Source: Acidithiobacillus acidisediminis
Lineage (GTDB): Bacteria; Pseudomonadota; Gammaproteobacteria; Acidithiobacillales; Acidithiobacillaceae
Length of the DNA: 64,000 bases
Reading direction: 5' to 3'
Assembly: GCF_023277115.1 (NCBI RefSeq)
Contig: NZ_JALQCS010000001.1
Span: 2,598,001-2,662,000 of the forward strand
The position numbers and the translations under genes were made by a program. Position 1 is the first letter of the stretch, and the number at the start of each line of letters is the position of its first letter. This document shows positions 26,386-36,041 of this stretch, piece after piece. Below the pieces are notes generated by a model that saw only the letters and a program-made list of their open reading frames with translations, ran no database searches and was not told the origin of the DNA.

Positions 26386-27177
26386 TATCGAGCGCGGCTT
26401 GCTCTGGGATATGGAGCCAATCGTCAGCCGAGGCATTCAATTTAACGCGAGTGCAGGACCCGTGAGTGCTTCGCTCTCCTTGAATGATGGCTACTACTCT
26501 AATCGTTATAATGTACTAAGCGGCATCGTGACGTACGCCATCAATGGCGCCAATACGGTCAGCTTCTATGCCGATGGCCCCCTTGGTAAGGTACGGACTT
26601 CAGCTAATAATGCCGCCTACTCGGCCATTGGTACCGTCAGCCAGATCTACGGCTTGGAATATGAATACAGCTCTGGTCCTTGGATGATTGAACCCTATTT
26701 CCAGTATATGCATACGCCTAAAAGTGTGCAAGCCGGAGTTCCCCATTCGTTTGACAACTATGGCGGATCAATTCTGCTAAATTACAGCTACAACAGTGAC
26801 TGGTCTATGGGCGCCAGGGTCGAATATCTAGAAGTTGGTGGACCACTGGGATACGGCCTTAATCTGCACTCCGTCGCTTCGACACTCACAGATTTACCCG
26901 CAGATTCCCACGCCTGGTCGCTAACTGTAACACCAACTTACCAGGCAGGGGACTTTTTTGCGCGCGCAGAACTGTCTTATGTAACGGCTTCTACGCCAAC
27001 GGGTACGGGCTTTGCCGGACAGAGTGGATTGGCAACAAACCAAGTGCGCGGCATGGTAGAAACTGGCTTTGTTTTCTAGTCCTTACTAGCACCAAAAGAG
27101 GCACGTTGACTCATTTTGCAGAATGATGACCGTGCAAATTCTCGTGCTCAGACTGAAAATATAGATGTTTCTGTAGT

Positions 27178-27206
27178 AACACCGCTCTAATCGAGCGGTG
27201 TTTTTT
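27178..27206 (+). terminator. Rho-independent terminator of the porin gene
   Basis: Ten-base stem AACACCGCTC/GAGCGGTGTT with loop TAATC and six Ts. About 100 bases after the porin stop. The rest of 27080-27269 holds nothing recognisable. Confidence 0.92.
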
Positions 27207-27217
27207 CAAAGGATTGA

Positions 27218-27346
<129 letters not shown>

Positions 27347-27360
27347 GTGCAGACAAAAGT

Positions 27361-27987
27361 TTATTCGTGGCGGGGGCGGAAGTCCAGCGCCAGCCAATAC
27401 TGCTCCGCCGAGCGGGCGCGCGAGGCCTCGGGTTTACGCACTACGATCTTGGCAAAGCTTTGCTTCAGGGCCCGGCGCAGCTCTTCAGCTCCTGCCCCCA
27501 TGAAGACTTTCATCAACAGAGCCCCACCCGGAACCAACCACTCCTGGGCCAGGTCAAGGCTCAGTTCGCATAGACCGATGGCGCGTGCCTGATCGGCACT
27601 GGCAATACCGGACATATTGGGGGCCATGTCACTCATCAGCAGATCGATACCCGCCGGAAAAGCCTCCCGACATTGGGCGATGACCGCCTCATCGTAGATA
27701 TCTCCTTCGATGACCAGGGCATCTCCTACTGGATCCATGGCTAACCGATCGACCGCCACCAAGCGCCCTTCCGGACCCAAGATGGGCGCGGCCACCTGGG
27801 TCCAGCCGCCCGGCGCTGCGCCCAAGTCCAGCACCCGCATCCCGCGCCGCAGAATGCGGTCTTTCTCTTGGATTTCCAGCAGCTTGTAGCTGGCTCGGGA
27901 GCGGTATCCTTCCTTCATTGCCCGCTGCACATAGGGGTCTTGAAAGTGCTCTTTGAGCCACCGTCCACTGGATTTACTGCGCGCCAA
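27361..27987 (-). CDS. rlmE: 23S rRNA 2'-O-ribose U2552 methyltransferase RlmE (FtsJ/RrmJ)
   Basis: A 208-aa SAM-dependent methyltransferase, the same length as E. coli RlmE. It has SRASYKLLEIQEKDRIL with the catalytic Lys, the SAM motif VLDLGAAPGGWTQVA, MSDMAPNMSG with the catalytic Asp, and GGALLMKVFMG with the second Lys. The start is TTG 27985-27987, preceded by AAGGAG at five bases; the longer frame runs through the divergent yhbY promoter. It is divergent from yhbY as in E. coli. Confidence 0.95.
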   Translation of the reverse strand: MARSKSSGRWLKEHFQDPYVQRAMKEGYRSRASYKLLEIQEKDRILRRGMRVLDLGAAPGGWTQVAAPILGPEGRLVAVDRLAMDPVGDALVIEGDIYDEAVIAQCREAFPAGIDLLMSDMAPNMSGIASADQARAIGLCELSLDLAQEWLVPGGALLMKVFMGAGAEELRRALKQSFAKIVVRKPEASRARSAEQYWLALDFRPRHE

Positions 27988-28062
27988 ATTCTTCTCCTTT
28001 TGACCCCATCTGCCACGAACCGTACACTTTCTATCTTCACCACCCGGAGTGTTGAGCATACC

Positions 28063-28365
28063 ATGCTGGACAGCAAAGCCCGACAGGACCTGCGCGCCCG
28101 CGCGCACCACCTGAAACCCATCATCACCGTCGGCAATCAAGGCGTAACAGCAGCGGTCTTGAGCGAACTCGATCGCGCTCTTTTCGATCATGAACTGCTG
28201 AAGGTTCGTTTGCCTGCTCTGGACAAAGACGAGCGCGATGAGTGCATCCACCAACTCGCCACCGGCGCGGAGGCAGAAATTATTGGCCGCGTCGGGCGAA
28301 TTCTCATGCTCTATCGGGCGCGCCCAGCAGGCAGCACATTCGTTCCTCTACAAGCAAAACCATGA
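28063..28365 (+). CDS. yhbY: CRM-domain ribosome assembly factor YhbY
   Basis: A 100-aa single CRM RNA-binding domain involved in 50S subunit assembly. It shows MLDSKARQDLRARAHHLKPI, the VGNQGVT loop (GxxG-type) and LLKVRLPALDKDERD. The ATG is 28063; the longer frame lies antisense within rlmE. The stop overlaps leuS by four bases (ATGA). Confidence 0.93.
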   Translation: MLDSKARQDLRARAHHLKPIITVGNQGVTAAVLSELDRALFDHELLKVRLPALDKDERDECIHQLATGAEAEIIGRVGRILMLYRARPAGSTFVPLQAKP

Positions 28366-30833
28366 CCGAAAACCACAGTTATCATCCGCAGAGCCTCGAA
28401 ATCGCCATACAGGAACGTTGGGAGCGCGAAGGCTATTTTCGTGCGCCAGAACGGCCAACCGGCGAAAAATTCTATGCCCTGGCCATGTTCCCCTATCCTT
28501 CCGGCCAACTCCACATGGGCCATGTCCGTAATTACAGCATCGTCGATGCCATCGCCCGCTACCAGCGCATGCGTGGCAAGACCGTGTTGCATCCCATGGG
28601 CTGGGACGCCTTCGGTCTACCGGCAGAAAATGCAGCACTCAAGAACGGCACGGCACCCGCAGCATGGACCTATTCCAATATCGAGCACATGCGTGGGCAA
28701 CTCAGACGTCTGGGTCTTTCCTACGACTGGTCGCGGGAAATCGCCACCTGCACCCCAGAATACTACCACTGGGAACAGTGGCTGTTCCTGCAGTTATGGA
28801 AAAAGGGCCTCGCCTACCAGAAACTCAGCACGGTGAACTGGGATCCCGTGGACCAGACCGTACTCGCCAACGAACAGGTCGTGGACGGACGCGGTTGGCG
28901 CTCCGGCGCGCTGGTGGAGCGGCGCGAGATCCGTCAGTGGTTTCTGCGCATCAGCAATTACGCGGACGAGCTGCTGGCTGGTCTCGATACCTTGCAGGGG
29001 CAATGGCCCGATCAGGTGCTGGCCATGCAACGCAACTGGATTGGTCGCTCGGAAGGGGCGGAAATCCATTTTCCCCTCGCTGCTGGCGATGGCGTGATCA
29101 AGGTCTTCAGCACCCGCCCCGACACCCTCTTCGGTGCCACCTACCTGGCCGTGGCGGCGGAGCATCCCCTCGCGCAGCAGGTGGCGCAGACCAATCCCGC
29201 CGTCGCCGCCTTCATCGCCCGCTGCAAGCATGTCGCGGTTTCGGAAGCGACGATGGAAACGCAGGAAAAAGAGGGCGTTCCCCTGGGGGTCCAGGTGCGC
29301 CATCCATTGACTGACGAACTGCTCCCGGTTTGGGCCGCCAATTTCGTACTGATGGGCTATGGCGAGGGGGCCGTCATGAGCGTACCCGCCCACGACCAAC
29401 GCGACTTTGAGTTTGCCCGCAAGTATGGATTGCCGATCCGCATCGTTATTCGCGGCGATGGCGAGGACAGCGAGAATCCTGATGATTTGGCAGTCGCCCA
29501 TACCAGCACTGGAATATTGATCCACTCGCGGGAATTTGATGGGCTCGATAGCCAGACGGCAAAAGCAGCCATCAGCCAAGCCCTGGAAGAACGGGGGCTC
29601 GGCCGCAAAACCATCAACTACCGCCTGCGCGACTGGGGAATCTCACGCCAGCGCTACTGGGGTACACCGATCCCCATGATTCACTGCCCGCATTGCGGCA
29701 TCGTACCCGTAGCGGAAGAGGATCTTCCCGTCGTCCTGCCCACGCACTATCAGCTGCAGGATCCCCGTTCCCCCCTCCTCGACGATCCAGCCTTTTTGCA
29801 GGTGGATTGTCCCCAATGCGGTGCGCCGGCACAGCGCGAGACGGACACCATGGACACCTTCGTGGAAAGTTCCTGGTATTACGCCCGTTTCGCCTGCCCC
29901 GACGCAGAGGCCATGCTGGACGAACGCGCCGCTGCCTGGCTGCCAGTAGATCAGTACGTCGGCGGCGTCGAACATGCCGTACTGCACCTCCTCTACGCCC
30001 GTTTCTTCAATCGCTTGCTGCGCGACGCTGGGCTCTTGCCCAACGATGGCGCCCACGATGAGCCTTTCCGTCGCCTCCTTACCCAAGGAATGGTCTTGAA
30101 GGACGGCAGCAAGATGAGCAAATCCAAGGGCAATACCGTCGATCCCCAGGCGATACTCGATCGCTACGGCGCCGACACCGCCCGCCTGTTCATCCTCTTT
30201 GCCGCGCCACCGGAGCAGTCTCTGGAATGGTCGGACAGTGCCGTGGAAGGTGCGCATCGTTTTCTGCAGCGAATCTGGCGCATGGTGCAAGACTATTCCC
30301 TGCCCGTCCCGCCGTTGCCGGAAACTCTCGCTGATGAGGCCCGCGACCTTCGTCGCGCAGTGCATCAGTGCATCGAGCGCGTCAGCATGAACATGGAAGA
30401 TCGGCAGCATTTCAATGTTGCCATTGCGGCCTGTATGGAACTGAGCAATCAGCTCATGAAGGTCGATGCGGTCCCGGGAAGCGATCTTCATGCCGCCCTC
30501 GGCGAGGGGTTGCGTGCCCTGCTGCTCTTGCTCAACCCCTTCGCGCCGCACCTGGCCGAGGCCCTCTGGGAGCGCATTGGTGATGGTCAATTGCTGCACA
30601 CCCACCCCTGGCCCGAGCTGGACCCCGCTGCCTTGCAGAGCGATACGGTTACCTTGGTCATCCAGATCAACGGCAAGCTGCGTGAACGCCTGGATTTCCC
30701 GGCCAATAGTCAGCCGCAGGAGCTGGAAGCCGCGGTCCTGCGCCACCCAGAGATGGCACGCCATCTCCAGGGCAAGACCGTGCGCAAGGTGATCGTGGTG
30801 CCCGGTCGATTGATCAATATCGTGGTGGCCTGA
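28362..30833 (+). CDS. leuS: Leucyl-tRNA synthetase
   Basis: An 823-aa class I synthetase charging tRNA-Leu. Signature motifs are HMGH (in GQLHMGHVRNYSIVD) and KMSKSKGN, with the editing domain between, including the WGTPIPMIHC region and a CPHCG/CPQCG zinc-knuckle pair around residue 440-490. The start is ATG 28362, coupled to yhbY; the 40-codon extension upstream is yhbY in another frame. The order leuS-lptE-holA is the classic gamma/betaproteobacterial one. Confidence 0.97.
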   Translation: MTENHSYHPQSLEIAIQERWEREGYFRAPERPTGEKFYALAMFPYPSGQLHMGHVRNYSIVDAIARYQRMRGKTVLHPMGWDAFGLPAENAALKNGTAPAAWTYSNIEHMRGQLRRLGLSYDWSREIATCTPEYYHWEQWLFLQLWKKGLAYQKLSTVNWDPVDQTVLANEQVVDGRGWRSGALVERREIRQWFLRISNYADELLAGLDTLQGQWPDQVLAMQRNWIGRSEGAEIHFPLAAGDGVIKVFSTRPDTLFGATYLAVAAEHPLAQQVAQTNPAVAAFIARCKHVAVSEATMETQEKEGVPLGVQVRHPLTDELLPVWAANFVLMGYGEGAVMSVPAHDQRDFEFARKYGLPIRIVIRGDGEDSENPDDLAVAHTSTGILIHSREFDGLDSQTAKAAISQALEERGLGRKTINYRLRDWGISRQRYWGTPIPMIHCPHCGIVPVAEEDLPVVLPTHYQLQDPRSPLLDDPAFLQVDCPQCGAPAQRETDTMDTFVESSWYYARFACPDAEAMLDERAAAWLPVDQYVGGVEHAVLHLLYARFFNRLLRDAGLLPNDGAHDEPFRRLLTQGMVLKDGSKMSKSKGNTVDPQAILDRYGADTARLFILFAAPPEQSLEWSDSAVEGAHRFLQRIWRMVQDYSLPVPPLPETLADEARDLRRAVHQCIERVSMNMEDRQHFNVAIAACMELSNQLMKVDAVPGSDLHAALGEGLRALLLLLNPFAPHLAEALWERIGDGQLLHTHPWPELDPAALQSDTVTLVIQINGKLRERLDFPANSQPQELEAAVLRHPEMARHLQGKTVRKVIVVPGRLINIVVA

Positions 30834-31322
30834 ATGCTGCGGCGGCGTTTCCTGCTCCTTGGCGCGGCGGTCTTGCTGGGTGGTTGTGGTTTTCATCTGC
30901 CGCAAGGCAGCACCATTCCCGCCCGCCTGCAGGGGCTGCAGGTAGAGGCCAGTGGTCCGGCTGGTGGGCAATTGGCCCAGGCGGTTCAGCGAGCTTTGGA
31001 ACGGGACGGCAACGTGGCCAGCAAAAACGGTCCGGTCCTGCATCTCGATGATATTTCCATGGATCAGCGCGCTACCAGTATCAGCCCGACGAGCGGGGCG
31101 GCCCTGGAGTTTCTCAACACCCTGCGCGGCACTGTGCGTGTGCAACAGGGCAAGGAAACGCTCTTGCCCAGCGAGCCACTGCTGGTGGAGCAAAGTTTTA
31201 CCTACAACAGCAGCAATCCCCTCGCCACCAACGAGCAAGGAATCGAAAGCCAGCGCCAGCTGTTCGACGAGGCAGCGCGCATGGTGTTGCGCCGGGTCTT
31301 GCTCGCCCCTGCGCTGCGCTGA
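30834..31322 (+). CDS. lptE: LPS-assembly lipoprotein LptE
   Basis: A 162-aa outer-membrane lipoprotein that plugs LptD for LPS export. The N-terminal Arg-rich leader and LLGGC lipobox put the lipidated Cys at residue 18, directly followed by the family start GFHLPQGSTIP. It begins immediately after the leuS stop and shares one base with holA. Confidence 0.92.
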   Translation: MLRRRFLLLGAAVLLGGCGFHLPQGSTIPARLQGLQVEASGPAGGQLAQAVQRALERDGNVASKNGPVLHLDDISMDQRATSISPTSGAALEFLNTLRGTVRVQQGKETLLPSEPLLVEQSFTYNSSNPLATNEQGIESQRQLFDEAARMVLRRVLLAPALR

Positions 31323-32329
31323 TGCGGGTCAAGGCAAGGGACTGGCCAACGCAAATGGCACGCGGCAGCGCGCCCTTCTATGCCCTGTTTTCCGATGCGC
31401 CACTCCTCCTTGCCGAAGCCGAAACCCAACTGCGCAATCGCTGGCAGAAAGAGGGATTCCAGCGTTTACAACGCCTCCCGCAAGAGGATCCGTGGGCCGT
31501 GTTGCGCAGCGAGCGCGACGCCCTATCCCTTTTTCCCGAGCCACGTATTCTGCTGCTGCGACTGAACGACCTGCGCTTGTCTAAAGACGCCCTGGGCGCC
31601 CTGGAATTCTGGCTTGCCCAGCCGCCCGAAGATACCCGCTTGCTGCTCACGGGCGCGCGACCCGATGCCAACACGCAAAAATTGAAGTGGTTCCAGACCC
31701 TGGATCGTGCTCCACAGGTCATTTGCGCCATTTTTTATCCTCCCGAGGCAGAAGACTGGCCGCGCTGGATCGAACAGCGTTTGCGTCAGGCGAAGATATC
31801 CGCAAGCGCCGAGGCCATTGCGCTTTTGGCAGAACGCAGCCAAGGCAATTTGAGTGCCGCCGATCAGGCCATTCGTCGCTGGGCGGAAATCTATCCCCAG
31901 CAACGGCTGGAGGCGGCGGACTTGCCCGAGCTCCTGGACGATAGCAGCCAGTTTTCTATCTTCGATCTGAGTGATGCTGCGCTGCAGGGGGAGCCCCGCG
32001 CCATCCTGCGTAGCATGGAGCGTTTGCGCAGCGCCCAGGCCGAGCCGATCCTGATCCTCTGGACTCTACATCGTGAGCTCTCCCTGCTCCTCCAGTTACA
32101 AGAGGGAAAAAGCGAAGAGCTAATACGCCGCGAACGCCTCTTCCCGCCCCGTAGCGAACGTCTCTTGGCAGCCGCGCGCCGCCTATCCAGGGCAAATTTG
32201 CGGCGGGCCTTGTTTCAATGCCAGGAAATCGATGCTCGCATCAAAGGTCAGGATCCTCGTCCCCTCTGGCCGGCACTGACCGATCTCGCACTGCTTTTTT
32301 GCCAGTTAGACAAAGTCCCGGCACAATAA
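31322..32329 (+). CDS. holA: DNA polymerase III delta subunit
   Basis: A 335-aa clamp-loader delta subunit. N-terminal AAA+-like region with FYALFSDAPLLLAEAE, RSERDALSLFPEPRILLLRL, then LAERSQGNLSAADQAI and the C-terminal collar domain with LHRELSLLLQL. ATG overlaps the lptE stop (TGATG). It lacks a nadD neighbour, which often follows. Confidence 0.93.
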   Translation: MRVKARDWPTQMARGSAPFYALFSDAPLLLAEAETQLRNRWQKEGFQRLQRLPQEDPWAVLRSERDALSLFPEPRILLLRLNDLRLSKDALGALEFWLAQPPEDTRLLLTGARPDANTQKLKWFQTLDRAPQVICAIFYPPEAEDWPRWIEQRLRQAKISASAEAIALLAERSQGNLSAADQAIRRWAEIYPQQRLEAADLPELLDDSSQFSIFDLSDAALQGEPRAILRSMERLRSAQAEPILILWTLHRELSLLLQLQEGKSEELIRRERLFPPRSERLLAAARRLSRANLRRALFQCQEIDARIKGQDPRPLWPALTDLALLFCQLDKVPAQ

Positions 32330-32408
32330 AGCGAATTTCTCAGCGAAGTCATCGCCGCGTCCATCCCGTGGGCACCGCCATGATCTCGCCCCAGCCTAAG
32401 GAGCGATT

Positions 32409-33671
32409 ATGTCCGAAGATCTCCATTCCCTGATGCAAAACACTGGTCAGCGCGCGCGCCAGGCACAGCGCCGCGCCCTGGCCCTGGAACCGGGGCGCAA
32501 GAATGACGCCCTGCACCTGATGGCCGAGTTCCTCCGCCGCGACGCCGACGACTTGCAGCGGGCCAATCGCAAAGATCTGCGCAGCGCCGAGCAGGCGGGC
32601 CGCGACCCGGCCTTCATCGATCGCCTGCGTCTTGATGAAAAACGAATCGAGGCCATGGCCGTGGGTTTGGAAGAAATCGCCAGCCTCGCCGACCCGGTGG
32701 GGGAAATCACCGATCTGCACATGCGCCCCAGCGGCATTCAAGTCGGTCATATGCGCATGCCTCTCGGGGTGATCGCCATGATTTACGAATCCCGCCCCAA
32801 CGTCACGGCCGATGCCGCCGGCCTCTGCGTCAAGTCCGGCAATGCGGTCATCCTGCGCGGCGGTTCCGAATCGCTGCACAGCAACATGGCGATTGCCGAA
32901 CGCTTGCGCGCCGCACTGGGCAAAGCCGGCCTGCCCCTCGATCTGGTGCAATATGTGCACACTGCCGACCGCGAGGCAGTCGGGGCCCTGATCCGCATGG
33001 ATCGTTACGTCGACGTGATCATTCCCCGCGGCGGCAAAAGCCTCCTCGCGCGCATCCGCGACGAGGCCACGGTACCGGTCATTATGCACCTGGATGGCAA
33101 TTGCCATGTCTACGTCGATCAGGATGCCGACAGCAAAAAGGCCCTGCAGGTGGTGGTCAACGCCAAGACCCAGCGCCTGGGCACCTGCAACACCGCCGAA
33201 AGCCTGCTGATTCACCGCTCTCGCGTCGACGACCTGCTGCTGCCCATCGCGCAGGCACTGCAAGAAAAAGGGGTCGAAATCCGTGCTTGCCCAGAATCCT
33301 TGCCCCTGATCCCCGGTGCGGTAGCGGCGACGGAGGAAGACTATGGGACCGAGTATCTGGCAGCGATCATTTCGCTCAAGATCGTTGCTGATCTCGATGC
33401 CGCCCTGGCCCACATCAGTCAATACAGCTCCCAGCATACCGAGAGCATCATCACCGAAAACTACAGCCATGCGCGCCGCTTTCTGCGTGAAGTCGATTCC
33501 AGCTCGGTGATGGTCAATGCCTCCACCCGCTTCGCCGACGGCTTCGAGTATGGCCTGGGGGCCGAGATCGGCATCTCGACCAACCGCCTGCACGTGCGCG
33601 GGCCGGTGGGTCTGGAAGGGCTGACCCTGCAGAAATGGATCGTACTGGGAGATGGTCATATCCGCTCCTGA
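32409..33671 (+). CDS. proA: Gamma-glutamyl phosphate reductase
   Basis: A 420-aa NADPH-dependent reductase of proline synthesis, forming glutamate 5-semialdehyde. The catalytic Cys is in [13 protein letters not shown]; other blocks are [39 protein letters not shown] and [21 protein letters not shown] 32409 follows AAGGAG by six bases. The 3' end overlaps birA by 20 bases. Confidence 0.97.
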   Translation: MSEDLHSLMQNTGQRARQAQRRALALEPGRKNDALHLMAEFLRRDADDLQRANRKDLRSAEQAGRDPAFIDRLRLDEKRIEAMAVGLEEIASLADPVGEITDLHMRPSGIQVGHMRMPLGVIAMIYESRPNVTADAAGLCVKSGNAVILRGGSESLHSNMAIAERLRAALGKAGLPLDLVQYVHTADREAVGALIRMDRYVDVIIPRGGKSLLARIRDEATVPVIMHLDGNCHVYVDQDADSKKALQVVVNAKTQRLGTCNTAESLLIHRSRVDDLLLPIAQALQEKGVEIRACPESLPLIPGAVAATEEDYGTEYLAAIISLKIVADLDAALAHISQYSSQHTESIITENYSHARRFLREVDSSSVMVNASTRFADGFEYGLGAEIGISTNRLHVRGPVGLEGLTLQKWIVLGDGHIRS

Positions 33672-34566
33672 GCTACCATCGGCGGATTTCCTCCGGATTC
33701 TGGAACAATCCTATCGCGGCATTCTCGTAGCAGAACCAGAGGGCCTCTGCTGGGAACAGGAATCCCGGCGCTGGGGCATTCCACTACAACGGCACGACGG
33801 TGTCCTGCAACTCGTGCACCCGGAACAGGCTTGGGATGCGGATCGTCTCGCTGCGGATTCCGGCTTTTCGGCGGAGCAGGTGGCGATCTGGCCCCTCTGC
33901 GACTCCAGCAACACTCGGCTGCTCGCGCAGCCTGCTTTGCGACTTGGGCTTGCCGAGGCTCAGTGGGCGGGGCACGGGCGCCATGGGCGCTTTTGGCACT
34001 CCGCTTTTGGTCGACACCTTGCCGCCAGTTTCGCCCTGGAGATCGACCCAAGTTACGCCACAGTCCTTCCTCTGGTAGCCGCCTTGGGGATCTACACGGT
34101 ACTCCGCGAACGGCTGCCGGAACTATGGGTAAAATGGCCCAATGATCTGTGGATAGGGCAACGCAAGGTAGCCGGGCTCCTCCTCGAGGGACGGCATGGG
34201 CCGGCAGGGCAACGTTGGGTGCTGGGCTTTGGCGTCAATGTGCAGACAGATCCCGGTCTACCCGCAACAGCCATCAGCCTCGCTGAGGCAGGCTGCCAGA
34301 TCACGCGTCACGAGCTCCTTCTGGCCATTCTTGCTCAGTGGCGCCAGGACCTTCCGCTGCTGCAACAAGGGGGGCTGGCGCCGTTTCGCCGCCGCTGGGA
34401 AGAGGCGGATCGCTTGCGCGGGCGCTGGGTTGAGCTGTGCAGCGACTACAACAACGCCATCTGGCAAGTCGAAGATGTGGAGGACGATGGCAGGCTGCGT
34501 CTGGTGGATGGTCAGCGCAATCTATGCATCCACGCCGGCCAACTCCGTCTACGACCCCTGACATGA
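33652..34566 (+). CDS. birA: Biotin--[acetyl-CoA carboxylase] ligase
   Basis: A 304-aa BirA that activates biotin and attaches it to the carboxyl carrier. The biotinyl-AMP loop is seen in [14 protein letters not shown] (variant of GRGRxGRxW) and the catalytic Lys in [18 protein letters not shown]. The small C-terminal SH3-like domain follows RGRWVEL. The first 75 residues may hold a weak winged helix ([20 protein letters not shown]), so regulation is uncertain. It overlaps both proA and coaX. Confidence 0.9.
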   Translation: MVISAPELPSADFLRILEQSYRGILVAEPEGLCWEQESRRWGIPLQRHDGVLQLVHPEQAWDADRLAADSGFSAEQVAIWPLCDSSNTRLLAQPALRLGLAEAQWAGHGRHGRFWHSAFGRHLAASFALEIDPSYATVLPLVAALGIYTVLRERLPELWVKWPNDLWIGQRKVAGLLLEGRHGPAGQRWVLGFGVNVQTDPGLPATAISLAEAGCQITRHELLLAILAQWRQDLPLLQQGGLAPFRRRWEEADRLRGRWVELCSDYNNAIWQVEDVEDDGRLRLVDGQRNLCIHAGQLRLRPLT

Positions 34567-35309
34567 TCCTGATCAGCATTGGCAACACCCGCACCCTTCT
34601 CGCCCGCACGACTGATGGCGAGCAATTTGTCGTTGCCCATCGATCCAGCAAGGAAAGTCCAGCGCGGATCCGGCACAGCCTGCCTGCAACATGGACGGAT
34701 TGGTGGAAGGAAGAGGAGATCTTTCTGGCCGGGGTAGTTCCTGAGGTGCTGCAGCACTGGCAGGAAGAGCTGCAGAACCACTACCTACCCGACTGGGATC
34801 CCGGCCTGTTTCATCAGCTTCTCCCCAATGCCTATCAGCCCCCCGAGGCCTTGGGCTTCGACCGCCGCTGTTGTCTGCTTGGTGCCTGGCAACAGCTGGA
34901 ACCGGGTGGTGCTGCCCTAGTCATCGATACCGGGACGGCCATCACCATCGACACCTTGGCTGGCGAACAATTCCTCGGGGGGCGGATTCTTCCCGGTCTG
35001 CAGAGTCAATTGGATTGCCTGCAACGGCAAACAGCGCTCTTGCCGCAGGTGACCCTCACCGTTCCCGAAAAATTTCTAGGCAACGACACCACGACCAGCA
35101 TGCTGGCTGGCGTATGGTACGGCACCCTCAGTGCCATCCGTCAGGCCATAGAGGAGTTCCAGCGCCTCTATCGGCACGGCCGCGTCTTTCTGACGGGCGG
35201 AGACGCCGAGACTCTCCTACCCCATTTGGCGAGGGTGACCTACGATCCACAGCTCCTGTTGCGCGGTTTTTCCCGACTGGTAAAAAAAAATAACAAGTAC
35301 AGCAAATAG
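34563..35309 (+). CDS. coaX: Type III pantothenate kinase
   Basis: A 248-aa CoaX, the first step of CoA synthesis. It has [15 protein letters not shown] (phosphate 1 motif), PEALGFDRRCCLLGAW, VIDTGTAITID (adjacent Asp-Thr-Gly-Thr), GGRILPGLQSQLDCL and FLTGGDAETL. Start ATG 34563 overlaps the birA stop (ATGA). It ends in a Lys/Asn-rich tail. Confidence 0.94.
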   Translation: MILISIGNTRTLLARTTDGEQFVVAHRSSKESPARIRHSLPATWTDWWKEEEIFLAGVVPEVLQHWQEELQNHYLPDWDPGLFHQLLPNAYQPPEALGFDRRCCLLGAWQQLEPGGAALVIDTGTAITIDTLAGEQFLGGRILPGLQSQLDCLQRQTALLPQVTLTVPEKFLGNDTTTSMLAGVWYGTLSAIRQAIEEFQRLYRHGRVFLTGGDAETLLPHLARVTYDPQLLLRGFSRLVKKNNKYSK

Positions 35310-35349
35310 ATACCGCAACCGACTGTTTTTATGAGTTTTTTACAATCTA

Positions 35350-35378
35350 TTGATTTTTATTGAATATTTTGGGATAGT
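35350..35378 (+). promoter_or_regulatory. Putative sigma-70 promoter of the double-psi-barrel protein gene
   Basis: TTGATT, then 17 bases, then GATAGT; 4 of 6 matches in each hexamer in an AT-rich gap after coaX. Predicted start near 35385, giving a leader of about 70 bases. Confidence 0.45.
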
Positions 35379-35409
35379 CTCTGCCCTGAAAACAGTTATC
35401 TTGGGAGAA

Positions 35410-35449
35410 GGTGCCTTGAGGCACCCTAGCCACTGAGAAGGCCCTGGGG
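35410..35449 (+). promoter_or_regulatory. Paired stem-loops in the leader before the DPBB gene
   Basis: GGTGCC/GGCACC (loop TTGA, 35410-35425) followed by CCCTAG/CTGGGG (35424-35429 with 35444-35449), which share two bases and so cannot both be fully formed. The second ends about three bases before the AAAAGGAG ribosome-binding site. A translational control element is possible but no known riboswitch matches. Confidence 0.3.
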
Positions 35450-35458
35450 TAAAAGGAG

Positions 35459-36025
35459 ATGAATCGGTTGTTGGAAAAGATTGGTATGGGCGTGGCCGTG
35501 GCTTTGCTGGCGGCAATCCTCCCCAACGCAGTATCCTTGGCACAACCCGGCTTACCGGTCGGCTTAGTGCATCAGGCCATGGACAAACAGAGCGCTGATC
35601 TGGCAGCCGCGGAAGCGCAGTTGCAGGCGCAAAACAATACGATGATCTCGGTCAATGGCGCCATGATGCTCGGCCACCGGCTCATCTATCTGCACCGGGT
35701 AACGGCATATAACGCAGTCGCCTGGCAAACCAGCAGGGATCCCGAAATGTCCGCCTGCGGCCCCACGCGTCCGGATCAAGTTGCGCTTTCCCAAGATCTG
35801 TTCTTCCGTCGCAACGGCACCAACCGCTGTGGAGAAAAAGTCGACATCTTGCTCAGCTCTGGGCAAGTCGTCCACGGGGTCGTCTGGGATGTCATGAACC
35901 CACGCTATCACATGGCCGCCGATATCCTGATGAATACCCTGCAACAGGCAGTGGATTTTGGTGTTCAGCGCGCCGAACTGCGCCTGCTTCCCAAACCCGG
36001 TCACCCGAAGGCTATCAACTCCTGA
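35459..36025 (+). CDS. Secreted 3D/double-psi beta-barrel domain protein
   Basis: A 188-aa exported protein with an N-terminal signal sequence (GMGVAVALLAAILPNAVSLA, cleavage near residue 28). The C-terminal half from residue 85 resembles the 3D/RlpA-like barrel: AWQTSRDPEMSACGPTRPDQ, VALSQDLFFRRNGTNRCGEKV, then VVWDVMNPRYHMAADI and a closing FGVQRAELRLL strand. Such domains bind or cut peptidoglycan, but the catalytic Asp pattern of lytic transglycosylases is not assured. It is monocistronic, convergent with pepP. ATG 35459 directly follows AAAAGGAG with almost no spacing, so the true start could be slightly further in. Confidence 0.7.
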   Translation: MNRLLEKIGMGVAVALLAAILPNAVSLAQPGLPVGLVHQAMDKQSADLAAAEAQLQAQNNTMISVNGAMMLGHRLIYLHRVTAYNAVAWQTSRDPEMSACGPTRPDQVALSQDLFFRRNGTNRCGEKVDILLSSGQVVHGVVWDVMNPRYHMAADILMNTLQQAVDFGVQRAELRLLPKPGHPKAINS

Positions 36026-36041
36026 GTGCAGGAGGGCTGCC

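Larger units (their letters stand above)
24754..27079 (+). pseudogene. Outer-membrane beta-barrel porin (BBP2/OmpL-like), split by an IS5-family insertion
   Basis: Coding parts are 24754-25232 and 26386-27079. Joined with one copy of the TTAA duplication they give 1173 bases, a 390-aa uninterrupted frame, so the loss is due only to the insertion. The N-terminus is a clear signal peptide (MKKTNRKSIALGVVAALAVL, cleavage near ANA-SIN). The mature protein alternates short polar and aromatic beta strands and ends in GFVF, the terminal Phe of outer-membrane barrels. It resembles OmpL-like porins of the BBP2 family. The interrupted reading frame would end at the TAG at 25246-25248, yielding a truncated 164-aa product. 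The sigma-54 promoter suggests nitrogen or stress control. Confidence 0.85.

Noticed and set aside
26399-27079. Independent small gene after the insertion sequence
   Set aside because: It is the 3' part of the porin; joining it to the 5' part with one TTAA gives one continuous frame.
29643-31238. 531-codon open frame on the minus strand across leuS and lptE
   Set aside because: It lies antisense to leuS, whose HMGH and KMSKS motifs are clear, and its translation shows no domain. Long antisense frames are common with GC-rich codon bias.
32349-33659. 436-codon minus-strand frame over proA
   Set aside because: Antisense to an unambiguous proA. It is rich in His, Gln and Asp, as expected from reversed GC-rich codons.
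35424-35449. Possible TPP riboswitch because of CTGAGA in the leader of the DPBB gene
   Set aside because: The rest of the thi box is missing, the gene is not thiamine-related, and CTGAGA alone is weak.
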